The notes: a model not told the origin generated them from the letters alone. A DNA stretch of 64,000 bases from Prauserella muralis (GCF_003202285.1 NZ_MASW01000006.1:248001-312000), one strand, 5' to 3'; positions 31,082 through 41,600 are shown, counted from the stretch's first letter. Made by a program: numbers and translations.

Positions 31082-32519
31082 CCTCGGCCCCCTCGTCGCC
31101 GACGGGCGAGCCGGTCGCGGCCAGCTCCGCCGCTATCTTCGCGGTCGGGTCCATTTCCAGCTCTCGGCGACGCATGGCCAGAACGCGCGGGATGTCGTGC
31201 GGCGGCACCCCGTCCAGCTCAAGCAGGTACTCCAGCGGGTAGCCGAGAGCCTTCTTCTTCTGGAGCGCGTCCGCGCGCTGCGCCTCCGAGCGGTACTGAA
31301 TGTCCTTCCACACCACGGACCCGAATCGGACGCGGTCGGCCTTGCGCTTGTCGCCCATGGCCAGTGCCATGAGGCGGTACACCTCGCGGAGCGACGGCTC
31401 GGCGAACATGATCCGTTCGCCCACCTTGGACACCAGCCCGGCCTCCGAGACCGTCAGCGCGTCGGCGCTAGAGTTGACGATCTTGGCTATCAGGTAGTGC
31501 GGCGGGGTCCTGGTCTGCGCGGCGATGTGCTCCACTGCGTGCTCGATAACGCTCGAGAAAACCTCGAGCGCGGCGGGCTTCCACTCGCCGATGCTCACGT
31601 TCTCGCCGGATAGAAACATGATCCGTTCGCGGATCAGCTTGTCCAGCTCGACCGGCCGTGAGCCGACCTCCACGCCGTTCTCGTCGAGGATGGGTACGCG
31701 GGGCGGCTCGGCACCGAGGGCCACCCGCTGCGGCAGAGATGCGTAGTCCAACGCGTTCAGCAAGTATGCCCACACGACGTTTACGGTGTCCTGCATGGAC
31801 ATGACGAGCTGAATGTCCGACACGGGGTCCGACGTCAGCATGTGACGGTTCCGGAACTCCACGAGCGGCATACGGCCGAGCGGGTTCCGTGCGTACGGCT
31901 CCTCGCCACGCGGTTGCCAGCCGAGAAGGTCTGTCGCGCGCCACCGCTCCCGCAGCGCGGGGTCGTCGGTCGACTCGCGGTAGAAGCGCCAGAGGCCTAC
32001 TCCTCCGTCGTACAACGTGGCGTAGTCGTACTCGCCGTCCGTCCAGGCCACCATCCCGTACCGGGCTTCGCCTAGAGGGCTGTAATCCACGATGGCCTGT
32101 TCCGGGTGCTCCCACGTCACGCGCGGGAGCGACGGCTCGGCGGGGTTCGGGTGCACGAGGGCGAAGGAGCGGGACGCGGACGGGAACACTAGCGCGGTTT
32201 CGGCGAACCCGCGGTCGCACTCGGCGTCCGTCCACGCGCGGTACAGCGCGTCGTCGGCCCTTGCGGACCGAGGGTTCAGCCGAATTCCGAGCGGCTTCAT
32301 ACGCTCGGCGGTCGCCTCCGCTACGGGCAGGCACCAGTTGTCCGAGAAACCCGCGAACTGCTTTTCGAAGTATTCGCGGAACTCGTCCGAGGCGAACGGC
32401 ATCCGGCCGAGGTCGCCTCGCAGATAGCCGATACGCCTTTCCAGGCCGGGGCGCCGAGTCTGAAGCTCCGTCGAGAGACGCTCGACAACCCGCGCCGCAT
32501 CCTCGACGGAGTCGGGCAT
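31065..32519 (-). CDS. Portal protein
   Basis: A 484-residue protein that matches the SPP1 gp6-like portal pattern: LERRIGYLRGDLGRMPFASDEFREYFEKQF at the start, a region VDYSPLGEARYGMVAWTDGEYDYATLYDGG, then GRMPLVEFRNRHMLTSDPVSDIQLVMSMQDTVN, and a C-terminal helical clip with RSEAQRADALQKKKALGYP. Twelve copies form the DNA entry channel. It lies immediately after the large terminase gene, in the standard packaging order. Confidence 0.85.
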   Translation of the reverse strand: MPDSVEDAARVVERLSTELQTRRPGLERRIGYLRGDLGRMPFASDEFREYFEKQFAGFSDNWCLPVAEATAERMKPLGIRLNPRSARADDALYRAWTDAECDRGFAETALVFPSASRSFALVHPNPAEPSLPRVTWEHPEQAIVDYSPLGEARYGMVAWTDGEYDYATLYDGGVGLWRFYRESTDDPALRERWRATDLLGWQPRGEEPYARNPLGRMPLVEFRNRHMLTSDPVSDIQLVMSMQDTVNVVWAYLLNALDYASLPQRVALGAEPPRVPILDENGVEVGSRPVELDKLIRERIMFLSGENVSIGEWKPAALEVFSSVIEHAVEHIAAQTRTPPHYLIAKIVNSSADALTVSEAGLVSKVGERIMFAEPSLREVYRLMALAMGDKRKADRVRFGSVVWKDIQYRSEAQRADALQKKKALGYPLEYLLELDGVPPHDIPRVLAMRRRELEMDPTAKIAAELAATGSPVGDEGAEDGDGE

Positions 32520-32523
32520 TGGT

Positions 32524-34197
32524 TCATCTCCTCCGTGTGGTGGACGGCAGATACACGTAGTTGGACCGGGCGGACCTCCAGCCCTTCGCGGCCGTCACGT
32601 CGCCCGCCGCCTCGTGCGTGATTACCGACGTCACGCAAGCGTCGATCTTCTGCGGGTCCGTCGCCTTCACCAGGACGTAGCGGCCCTGCGGGCGCGCGGA
32701 GCACCGGGCGTTGGCCACGTGCTGCGCGGTCAGCTCGCACCCGTCGTGAGTGAATCCGGAGTCCGCCTTGACGATGTCCGTCCGGAGCCGCTCAGCGGCT
32801 TCGAACATTTGGACCGGTCGTCTGGTGTGCCAGCGAATCACGCGCTTCTCGCCGTGCCGCTCCGCCCATGCGTCCACTTCGGACTCCCAGTACGGCGGAT
32901 CGCAGTACATGCGAACGACCTCGTACTTAGCGAACAGCTCGTCTACGGCCGCGTCGACCTCGAGTCGTGGGACCTGGCCGCCGTGGTCGGCGGGGTTCCA
33001 GATTGTCGGCAAGTTGTCGGGGCCGTACGTTGGCGTGAACTGGTATCCGTCGGCAGTCTCCGCCCGTATCGCTGTCCAGTCGTCGACGTCCGACCCGTCG
33101 AAGCCGAGGACCACAAGGGACCCGCGCCGGATCTCGCGGGGCGTCGGCGCCTTACGCTTCTCCCACTTCGCGCGCTCTACCCACGACCCGGAACCCGAGA
33201 CGATGCGGTTACCGAAGAAGCGTTCGGCTTCCGCGGGCGACTTCTCGAGCAGCTCGGCGGCCTCCGCCTCGATCGAGTCGAGGTCGATATGCCCGCCGTT
33301 CTCGCGTAGCGAGTAGCGGTACACGTAACGGTGAATCCGCCGCCGCTCCGCCTTGTTCGTGTAGGAGAGCGTCGCGGGGGCCTGTGGGTGGAACCGAAAG
33401 ACGTCCTTCGCCCGGCTCTCGGCGGTCATCTGCGCCACCGACTGCTCCGACGGGTCCCACGCGTTCGTCGTCTCCTCCGCGCGGCCACCCATACCGGCCA
33501 GGCCTCGGCGCTGCGTGGTGGCAACCTTCGTCATCTTGTTTGTGGTGGTCCAGATGCCGGTTTCGTCTTGCGGTACGTAGGTCACCCGCTGCCCGAGTCG
33601 GGACTGTGCGTTGGACGTAACCTTGTCGACGCGACCCCCGCCGGGAAGCCGGGTGAACTCCTCGCCGGGCGTCGACGGGATGAGGTCCTGAAGGGGCCCG
33701 TTCTTGACCATGGAGACGAACGCGTCGTAGACGTTGCCCGCCTGCTCCTCCGAGAACGCGGTCACCTGGATTAGCGGCGTCGGCCAGGGCATCCCCATGG
33801 CTTCGCCGGGTTCGTAGACGTAGACGAACCCGCACCCGCAGCCGTATTCCCGGCAGTCGTAGACCTCGCCGCCGCGCGCCCAGCCCGCGAACAGCGCGGG
33901 GCCGAGGCCCTCAAGGCAGATTCGCGCCGCGGAGTACGGGCCCTTCCCGGCCTTCTGCGGTAGGACGATCTGCGAACGGCGGTAGTAGAAGGCGGGGGCG
34001 AGTACGGGGTCCTTCGGGTTCCACACCACGTCAGGCTTGAGCCGGTACGCGTTGGCGAGACACCAGAATTGCCAGTCCAGGAGGTCGAAGGGCTCGCCCT
34101 TGCGGAAGCCGTCCGGGATCACGCAGTGCGCCTCTACCCAGTCGAGGGCTACGAACAGCGTCGGGAAGGTGACCCGGAACTCCTCGTCAGGCGCCAC
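32524..34197 (-). CDS. Terminase large subunit
   Basis: A 557-residue packaging motor. It begins with the helix FVALDWVEAHCVIPDGF and LLDWQFWCLAN, then the ATP-binding segment RRSQIVLPQKAGKGPYSA (73-90), and the nuclease domain LVVLGFDGSDVDDWTAI and YCDPPYWESEVDAWAE carrying the Asp residues. It uses ATP to pump DNA into the procapsid and cuts concatemers. GTG 34197 overlaps the small subunit gene by 11 bp. The P-loop is KAGKG-type rather than the GxxGxGKS form, as in many phage terminases. Confidence 0.9.
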   Translation of the reverse strand: MAPDEEFRVTFPTLFVALDWVEAHCVIPDGFRKGEPFDLLDWQFWCLANAYRLKPDVVWNPKDPVLAPAFYYRRSQIVLPQKAGKGPYSAARICLEGLGPALFAGWARGGEVYDCREYGCGCGFVYVYEPGEAMGMPWPTPLIQVTAFSEEQAGNVYDAFVSMVKNGPLQDLIPSTPGEEFTRLPGGGRVDKVTSNAQSRLGQRVTYVPQDETGIWTTTNKMTKVATTQRRGLAGMGGRAEETTNAWDPSEQSVAQMTAESRAKDVFRFHPQAPATLSYTNKAERRRIHRYVYRYSLRENGGHIDLDSIEAEAAELLEKSPAEAERFFGNRIVSGSGSWVERAKWEKRKAPTPREIRRGSLVVLGFDGSDVDDWTAIRAETADGYQFTPTYGPDNLPTIWNPADHGGQVPRLEVDAAVDELFAKYEVVRMYCDPPYWESEVDAWAERHGEKRVIRWHTRRPVQMFEAAERLRTDIVKADSGFTHDGCELTAQHVANARCSARPQGRYVLVKATDPQKIDACVTSVITHEAAGDVTAAKGWRSARSNYVYLPSTTRRR

Positions 34198-34666
34198 CGT
34201 TCACCACCCGCATACGTTCCCGGGCGGACGGGCGGCGCCCGGTCGACGCGCGGGACGGGGCGGGGCCCTCGTCAGTCGACGCGGGCGCGGCGTCGGCGAT
34301 GCGCCAACGGTTGCGGAGCATCCCCTGAACGCTCAGGCCGAGGGAGTCGAGGTACTGGCGGACGACCTTCTGTCGCTCCACGGAGCCGCCGGGCTGCTCG
34401 GCTAGCGCGAGCATCCGGACGAACAGCGCGACCTCGTATTCCTGCGAGAGGGCAGCCCACATGACAGCCTGCGGCCGGGTCCACATGTCGTCCCATAGGT
34501 CGTGCTCACGGTCGGTGGGGTCCTCGAGCGGCCACGTCGGCGCTGGCGCGTCGCTACCCTCGCGCGGCAGCGTCACCCACCCGGCTTGATCGGACGGGCG
34601 GTCGCGCCTCAGCGCGTTGGGGTCCGGCGCGGGGCCGGACACGGCACGTGCGCCTCCTCGTGGCAT
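34187..34666 (-). CDS. Terminase small subunit
   Basis: A 159-residue protein with an N-terminal proline-rich segment, then DLWDDMWTRPQAVMWAALSQEYEVALFVRMLALAEQPG, a helical block common in small terminases, and a helix RQKVVRQYLDSLGLSVQGMLRNRWRI. It recognises the packaging site and recruits the large subunit. ATG 34666 has a long purine-rich Shine-Dalgarno. Its C-terminal codons overlap the large subunit gene. Confidence 0.75.
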   Translation of the reverse strand: MPRGGARAVSGPAPDPNALRRDRPSDQAGWVTLPREGSDAPAPTWPLEDPTDREHDLWDDMWTRPQAVMWAALSQEYEVALFVRMLALAEQPGGSVERQKVVRQYLDSLGLSVQGMLRNRWRIADAAPASTDEGPAPSRASTGRRPSARERMRVVNGGA

Positions 34667-34907
34667 GGCTCGGTCCCCCTCCCCGCGTTGCGCGGCGCGA
34701 CGGGCTGGACTGGCGCGGCGGCTACGTTGCGTAACTGCGGCGTCTGTCCACAGTAGAATTCGATGTTTGCGCAGGTCAGCGCTCGATTAGGGTCACCTAA
34801 CCCGGACCCTTTGAACCTGACAGACCTCGGAGAGCCCTCCCCGGCGGTCCCCTCCGTCCAAGGTGGATAGAGGGGTACCCCCACCCCCTGTCACGCTGAG
34901 TGACGGG
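34667..34907. other. Intergenic stretch with short palindromes, possible packaging-site region
   Basis: About 240 bp between the HNH and small terminase genes. It contains GGGGTACCCC, a TAGGGTCACCTAACCC pair (near 34789-34804) and GTCACGCTGAGTGAC. It has no convincing frame. In many tailed phages the cos/pac site lies just upstream of the terminase genes, so this is the best place to look, but nothing here proves it. Confidence 0.35.
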
Positions 34908-35258
34908 TCACCGGGCGTTCCATCCGCCGGGCTGCTCACGTGCGGTGTGCTGCGAGTGGTGCGAGTGGCAAAGCGCCTCGAGGTTGTGGTCCGCGTACCC
35001 ATCCGGTCCGCCTGGCCCTAGCCCGTCGAGGTGGTTCACGTCGGTGGCCTGACGGAAGCAGGCCGCCCGTTCACAGAACGGATGCCGTGCGAGGTAGTCG
35101 TCCCGCTTGCGTTCCCACCGAGTGCCGTAGCCACGTTGCCTCGCGGTACCGCGAACCCGGTCCGCCCGGGTCTCACACCCTGCGCACCTACCCGACTCGA
35201 CCAGCTCGGGACACCCCGACGTGCTACACACCTTCAGCGCACGGCGGCGCGGGCTCAC
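34908..35258 (-). CDS. HNH endonuclease next to terminase
   Basis: A 116-residue nuclease starting at GTG 35258 (GTGA overlap with the upstream gene). It has CSTSGCPELVESGRCAGCE zinc-binding cysteines, the linker RGYGTRWERKRDDYLARHPFCERA, then DVNHLDGLGPGGPDGYADHNLEALCHSHHSQHTARE with the HNH motif (His, Asn, His). HNH proteins beside terminase are frequently needed for specific cos cutting and packaging in phages of this type. It lies upstream of the small terminase. Confidence 0.85.
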   Translation of the reverse strand: MSPRRRALKVCSTSGCPELVESGRCAGCETRADRVRGTARQRGYGTRWERKRDDYLARHPFCERAACFRQATDVNHLDGLGPGGPDGYADHNLEALCHSHHSQHTAREQPGGWNAR

Positions 35259-35545
35259 GAGTCCTCGGCCTGCTCTCGGCCGTCTAGGGAGTGGTGCGTG
35301 ACCAGCCACCTATCCCCGGCCCCGTCGGTGTCCTGGTGCTCCACCTCGGGCCCGCACGGGCACTCGGCGTGAGGGCCGTCTACCTCGTGCCCCACCAGGT
35401 CGTCGATCGGGGCGACGTGAATGTGGTCGCCCACCTCGTGCACCAGCCAGCGGGCGGAATCCTCGTCCTCGTCGGCCGGGGCGGGGTCGTGCGTCAGCTC
35501 GAACGAGAGAACGGGCCGACCGAACAGGCGCAGCTCCAAGAACAC
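35255..35545 (-). CDS. Hypothetical protein at head of late operon
   Basis: A 96-residue protein. GTG 35545 is chosen because GGAGG precedes it at good spacing; the longer in-frame start at 35728 would add 61 residues without such a signal. It begins VFLELRLFGRPVLSFELTHDPAPADEDED, then WLVHEVGDHIHVAPIDDLVGHEVDGPHAECPCGPEVEHQ. The His/Cys-rich C-terminal half could bind metal. It heads the late operon; its job is unknown. Confidence 0.55.
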   Translation of the reverse strand: MFLELRLFGRPVLSFELTHDPAPADEDEDSARWLVHEVGDHIHVAPIDDLVGHEVDGPHAECPCGPEVEHQDTDGAGDRWLVTHHSLDGREQAEDS

Positions 35546-35765
35546 GAGGGCCTCCGTGGGGTCGGCGAGAAGGGACCGGCCGGGGAGCGCACGCGAGAGA
35601 GGAGCGCGGCACTCAACCCGGCCGGGGTAGAAAATCCCCCGGCGCCCTCCGCGGACTGCCGGGGGATCAAGATCGCGGGGAGGGCGACGCCGCACGGGGT
35701 GGCCGCTGTCTATGGCTGCGCGCCACAACGTCCGCGCGGAGGCCGCTATCTCCCTCTACTTAGAT

Positions 35766-35788
35766 AAGGACCCGGGTGTAGCCACACC
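35766..35788 (-). promoter_or_regulatory. Combined promoter motif and operator palindrome (copy D)
   Basis: AAGGACCCGG is followed directly by the GGTGTAGCCACACC palindrome (35775-35788). Compared with copies A-C the spacing is shorter by 11 bp, about one DNA turn. It sits in the 275-bp gap between the integrase stop and the late operon, so it probably controls late genes. I see no other feature in that gap. Confidence 0.5.
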
Positions 35789-35820
35789 ACCCGTCATTTT
35801 CCCTTCCCGTGTGGCCCGGA

Positions 35821-37320
35821 TCACTCTGAGAAGTCCTCGGGCTCGAGGAGCGCCTCCTCGGCGATACCCGCGGAGAGACGGGCGCGGACCTCATCCCGGC
35901 TCACCCGTCCTTGACGCACGCGCGGCCCGACCCACACGCGGAAGTGGCAATCAAGCATGAGCTTTCGCCGCTCCTCGGCGTCGGTCGCCAACTCCCACAT
36001 GAGCCCGTACGTCACCCCGTGGTCGACTTCCTCCGTCCGGGCCTCCGTCGTCGGCTGCGCGCGCAGGTCCTCGAGCTTCGCGCGCACTCCCTTGCGCATG
36101 GTCGCGTACGTCGCCACGTCGCCCTCGTAGGCGCCTGCCTGGTATGCCTCGTCGAGCCGCTGGAGGGACGCCTCCAGTTCGCGGATCTCCGCCGAGAAGT
36201 CCTGACCGGGGATCTTGCGGTACTCGACCACGCGCAGGCCGCCGAACATCGCGAGAAACTGCTCCTCGGCGAACTCCTCGACCGGCGGCCCCATGATCGT
36301 GCCGCCCACCGGGCACGGCTCGACGCCGGGCGTCCGGCGAGCGCGTAGGCAGACGTACCGGCGCTCGCCCCCTCGGCTACGGCCGCTCACCATGTGCGAG
36401 CCACACGCGCAATGCACCACGCCGAACAGGGGCGCGTGTCCCGCGTCGCGGGGCGCCCTCCGCTGCTTCGAGCGGGCTTCGAGGGCCTCCTGGACCAACT
36501 CCCACTCACCGGCCGTCACCAGCTCCGGCCCCATAGACCGCGGGAGCCCGTCCGGGCCGAGCACGGGCTTACCCTTGTAGCGCACCCAGCCACGCAGCGC
36601 GGGGGAGCGGAGAATGGCTGTGATCGCGGGGGCGCTCCACGCGCCCGTCTCCTCCCGCCAGCGCGTCCGCTTCTCCCCTGCCCGGGGTGGCGGTACCTTG
36701 CGGTCCGTCAAGTCGCGTGCGATGCCGTTCACGGAGTGTCCGAGGAGCACGCGCTCCACGATCTCCCGCACGACGGGCGCCGTCTCCGGATCGTGCTCGA
36801 GGTGGTAGCCGTCCTCGTCCTTCACGGGCCGGTACCCGTACGGCACCTGCCCGCCTACCCATCGCCCCATCTTCCGGAGGTGGGTCCGGGTCGCTGTGAT
36901 GCGCTCCTTCATCGTGTTGAGGTCCAGCTCCGCGAATACGGCGGACATCTGCATCCACGCCCGACCCATCTGCGAGCTACTGTCGAGAGAGTCGTCGACA
37001 GCCACCACGCGCTTGTCGTGGTCTTGCACCCATCGGAGAATCTTCAGCGTGTCGAGTGCCGATCGGGACAGCCGGTCGAGCTTCCACACGACCAGCACGT
37101 CCCACCGCGCCACCCGCTCCGGGTCGGTCAGCCACGGGCCTAGCTCGGGGCGCTCCCACGGCGACACCGCGCCGGACACGTCCAGGTCCTCGGCCACGTG
37201 GACTAGCTCGCCCTGGTGCATCCCGGTCCACGTCTCGATCACTTCCCGCTGTCGGGCGGGAGAGGTGGACTCGTCGGTCAGCCGGGATAGGCGGATGCCG
37301 CCCAAAACGCGCAACGTCAT
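35821..37320 (-). CDS. Large serine integrase
   Basis: A 499-residue serine recombinase. The resolvase-like domain has IRLSR with the nucleophile Ser12, DVSGAVSPWERPEL, and WKLDRLSRS (80-87) with catalytic Arg residues. The recombinase domain (about 150-260) has QVPYGYRP and GIARDLT. A zinc ribbon follows (HCACGSHM...YVCLRAR...C, about 305-340), then a long coiled-coil arm FSAEIRELEASLQRLDEAYQ. Such enzymes join attP to attB in one direction, and reverse only with a directionality factor. It lies at the host junction, as expected. ATG 37320 has a weak Shine-Dalgarno. Confidence 0.95.
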   Translation of the reverse strand: MTLRVLGGIRLSRLTDESTSPARQREVIETWTGMHQGELVHVAEDLDVSGAVSPWERPELGPWLTDPERVARWDVLVVWKLDRLSRSALDTLKILRWVQDHDKRVVAVDDSLDSSSQMGRAWMQMSAVFAELDLNTMKERITATRTHLRKMGRWVGGQVPYGYRPVKDEDGYHLEHDPETAPVVREIVERVLLGHSVNGIARDLTDRKVPPPRAGEKRTRWREETGAWSAPAITAILRSPALRGWVRYKGKPVLGPDGLPRSMGPELVTAGEWELVQEALEARSKQRRAPRDAGHAPLFGVVHCACGSHMVSGRSRGGERRYVCLRARRTPGVEPCPVGGTIMGPPVEEFAEEQFLAMFGGLRVVEYRKIPGQDFSAEIRELEASLQRLDEAYQAGAYEGDVATYATMRKGVRAKLEDLRAQPTTEARTEEVDHGVTYGLMWELATDAEERRKLMLDCHFRVWVGPRVRQGRVSRDEVRARLSAGIAEEALLEPEDFSE

Positions 37321-37372
37321 GTGACCAGCATATACAGACGTGCCACGATGGCAAATACGAGTCGTTGAAGTA
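37321..37372. other. Prophage-host junction (attR)
   Basis: The gntP-like frame reads normally down to FSYFNDSY and then continues into unrelated codons that are phage DNA. The integrase start codon lies at the same place. The crossover is thus within about 37,321-37,372. The short shared core cannot be fixed without the left end or an uninterrupted gntP homologue. Confidence 0.8.
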
Positions 37373-38680
37373 GGAGAACACCATCGAACCAGCGCAGCAG
37401 GCGATGGCGGCGGCCAGCGGCGAGACGCCCAGCCCGGCGACGAGGGGCGCGGTCACCGAGGCGGCGGTGATCATGGCGACGGTGCCGGAGCCCTGGGCCA
37501 GCCGCACGAGCGTGGCGATGAGGAACGGCACCAGCACGCCGGGCAGGCTCCACGACGCGATGGTCTCGGCGAGCGCGTCGCCGACGCCCGTGTCGCGCAG
37601 CACCTGGCCGAACGCGCCACCGGCGCCGGTGATGAGGATGATGAGCCCGGCCGACGACGCCGCCTGCGACAGCCATCCGGCCACCTGGTTGCGGGTGGTC
37701 ACCCGGGGCAGCAGCACGTAGACGGCGAGCACGAGGCCGATCAGCAGCGCCACGACCGGGCTGCCGACGAAGGCCAGGACGGCGACGAGCCCCTCCGGCT
37801 CGTACTCCTCGGCGCTGAGCAGGCCCTTGGCATTGCGGTCGAGGGCGGTGGCGACGGTGTTGGCGACGATCAGCAGCAGCGGCACCAGCAGCGGCAGCAT
37901 CGCCAGCCCGGCCGAGATCCGCCGCTTCGGCTCCTCGCCGCCGGTCTCCCGCGCGTCGCCGGTGTCACCGCCTGCGGGCGCGGAGCCACCTCCGCCGGTG
38001 GCCGTCACGGTGCTGCGGGACGCGGTGGAGCCGTAGACCTCGGCACGCACCTCGGGCAGCACGTGTTCCTCCAGCCGGGGGCCGACCCAGCGGGCGTAGA
38101 GCACCATGATCGGCAGCAGGACCAGGGTGAAGACGAGGCCGGCGAGGATCATGCCGCCGACGTCGGCGCCGAGGATGCCGGCGACGCCCAGCGGGCCCGG
38201 CGTCGGCGGCACGAGGTGGTGGGTCAGCGTCATGCCGCAGCCGAGCGCCAGCGCCAGGGTGACGTACCCGGCGCGTTGGCGCCGCGCGATCGAGCGCGCC
38301 AGCGGGTTCATGATCACGTAGCCGGAGTCGCAGAAGACGGGGATGGACACGAGCGCGCCGGTGCCCGCCATCGCCCACGGCTCGCGGCCCTTGCCGAGCG
38401 CGCGGACGAACGCCCTGGCGAGTGCGTCGGCGGCACCGGAGACCTCCAGGATCTTGCCGACCCCGACACCGAGCCCGATGACGATGCCGATGGCGCCCAT
38501 GGTGGAGCCGAAGCCGTCGGTGATCGAGCCCAGGATCTCGGTCACCGGCGCTCCGGCGACGAACCCTGTGAGCAGCGCCGCGATGAGCAGCGCGACGAAC
38601 GCGTCCAGCCGGGTGCGCAGCACGATCAGCACGATGGCGCCGATCCCGAGTACGAGCGCAGCCAGCAGTTGGAGATCCAC
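37345..38680 (-). pseudogene. GntP-family permease interrupted by prophage
   Basis: The host gene reads leftward from GTG 38680, with AGGAGG six bases upstream, through about 445 residues of a multi-span membrane protein. Family marks include GFGSTMGAIGIVIGLGVGVGKILEVSG near the N-terminal third and FSYFNDSY at the end. GntP proteins are proton symporters for gluconate or related acids and usually end 15-30 residues later with the last helix. Here that end is replaced by phage DNA: the frame continues about 120 codons into the integrase region. The membrane protein probably fails to fold or function in the lysogen. Confidence 0.88.
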
Positions 38681-38799
38681 GGTGATCCTCCTAGGCCAGT
38701 TGAGCGGGAAGGCGCCCATCATGCGCCACAAACCTGCTCAAATCAAGCATCTCTCACGATACAACTGCCCAAACTACGCAACAACACAGGTAGCCAAGA

Positions 38800-38888
38800 A
38801 GCTCCCCAATGCCACATTTGTTCCACTCAACGGAGCGAATGCGGCATTCGCTCCATCCAGTGGAGCGAATGCCGCATTGGGGAGCTTC
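38800..38888. repeat. Palindromic intergenic repeat cluster
   Basis: A nested inverted repeat. Outer arms AAGCTCCCCAATGC and GCATTGGGGAGCTT enclose three copies of a GGAGCGAATGC-type word, one in a 23-bp perfect palindrome at 38833-38855. It lies between gntP and the HhH-GPD gene. It looks like a repetitive extragenic palindrome and may also act as a terminator for the HhH-GPD gene. Confidence 0.8.
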
Positions 38889-38934
38889 CGGAGCGCAGGA
38901 CTCGCGCGGCGAGGCGGGGGCGGCGGCGTTTTGG

Positions 38935-39588
38935 CTACGCGGTGGTGACCTGGTCGGCGGTCTTCTTGTCGAGGCTCACGCGCACCAGGGCGGCCGAGAA
39001 GCGCGCCAGGTCCCTGTCGGCGACGAGCTTCGCCAGCTCGGCGCCGTCCCTGGGCAGTCCGATGCGGTCGGCGCCGCTGACGGTCTTGCGGTCGAGGTAC
39101 GGCCGCAGCTCCGGCCACACGTCCTGCGCCTCCCGGCAGAAGATGTCCGCGCCGACGGGGCCGAGCCTCGGCACCTCGCACAGCAAGTTGCGCAGTTCGC
39201 CAACATCGCCGGCCGCCCGGTCGCGCAGCTTGCGCAGGTCTCCGGAGTAGGTGTCCAGCAGCAGCCGCGCCCCGTCGCCGAGCGCCGTCGCGGTGCTCTC
39301 GTCGTAGCGCACGTAGTGGCCCCGGCCGAGAGCGTCCACCCGGTCCTGCCAGGACGCCTCGAGCATCCGCTTCGGCGACGTGCAGCCCGCCGTGAACAGT
39401 TCCTTCGCCGCCGCGACCGCGATGTCCGCCTTGATGCGGGTGGACAGCAGCACCGACAGAACGAGCAGCTGGTACAGCGGGGCCGGCTTGTCCGCCAGCT
39501 TGATGCCCGCCTCGCGCGCGTACGTGGTGCCCGCGACCTCCAGCAGCCTGGCCACCGTCCGGCCCGGGGCAGTGCTGTCCTTGCTCAT
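38935..39588 (-). CDS. HhH-GPD superfamily (endonuclease III-like) protein
   Basis: A 217-residue protein starting MSKDSTAPGRTVARLLEVAG (ATG 39588). It has the helical bundle LYQLLVLSVLLSTRIKADIAVAAAKELF, a substitute for the HhH motif at LCEVPRLGPVGADIFCREAQDVWPEL, and the Asp-containing DRKTVSGADRIG. This is the general fold of DNA glycosylase/AP-lyase proteins that remove damaged bases. The usual C-terminal iron-sulphur cysteines are absent, and the hairpin-loop Lys expected for a lyase is not clear, so its activity is uncertain. Confidence 0.7.
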   Translation of the reverse strand: MSKDSTAPGRTVARLLEVAGTTYAREAGIKLADKPAPLYQLLVLSVLLSTRIKADIAVAAAKELFTAGCTSPKRMLEASWQDRVDALGRGHYVRYDESTATALGDGARLLLDTYSGDLRKLRDRAAGDVGELRNLLCEVPRLGPVGADIFCREAQDVWPELRPYLDRKTVSGADRIGLPRDGAELAKLVADRDLARFSAALVRVSLDKKTADQVTTA

Positions 39589-39716
39589 GACCCTCGCATA
39601 CCCCCGGCGCGGCCGTCCGACACGAGGTCCGCGGGTCCTCTCGCCACCGAGAGGGGTCCTCACCGTGACGCCGACCACATAGAGTGTCGGCAACAGGGTT
39701 ACCGAGGAGGTCATTG

Positions 39717-41552
<1,836 letters not shown>

Positions 41553-41560
41553 CGAGCGGT

Positions 41561-41596
41561 CCCCCGGAGGTTGCCCGGCCGTGGCGCCTCCGGGGG
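41561..41596. terminator. Bidirectional terminator between fadD-like and SDR genes
   Basis: CCCCCGGAGG (41561-41570) pairs perfectly with CCTCCGGGGG (41587-41596) around a 16-base loop. It separates two convergent genes. No T-run is visible on either side. Confidence 0.7.
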
Positions 41597-41600
41597 AGCG

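Larger units (their letters stand above)
1..37360. mobile_element. Siphovirus-type prophage, left end outside window
   Basis: A continuous block of phage genes, nearly all leftward: integrase, packaging, head, tail, lysis, then replication and regulation. The right border is inside a host gntP-family permease gene, next to the serine integrase. No left host junction is visible, so the left attachment site and the rest of gntP should lie upstream of base 1. All structural modules expected of a tailed phage are present and their frames are open, so the element may be inducible. The exact right border is uncertain by some tens of bases. Confidence 0.95.

Noticed and set aside
34667-34907. Definite cos site
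   Set aside because: Position before the terminase genes is right and short palindromes exist, but no repeat or overhang evidence can be seen from one integrated copy, so it is listed only as a possible region.
36977-38731. A 584-codon frame joining gntP to phage DNA
   Set aside because: The part before about 37,345 in this frame lies on the integrase gene in another frame and has no transporter character. It is an accident of integration, so only the gntP part is annotated, as a pseudogene.
37340-39250. A 636-codon plus-strand frame over gntP and the HhH-GPD gene
   Set aside because: It is rich in Gly, Arg, Asp and Gln in the antisense frame of a real membrane protein gene and lacks a ribosome-binding site.
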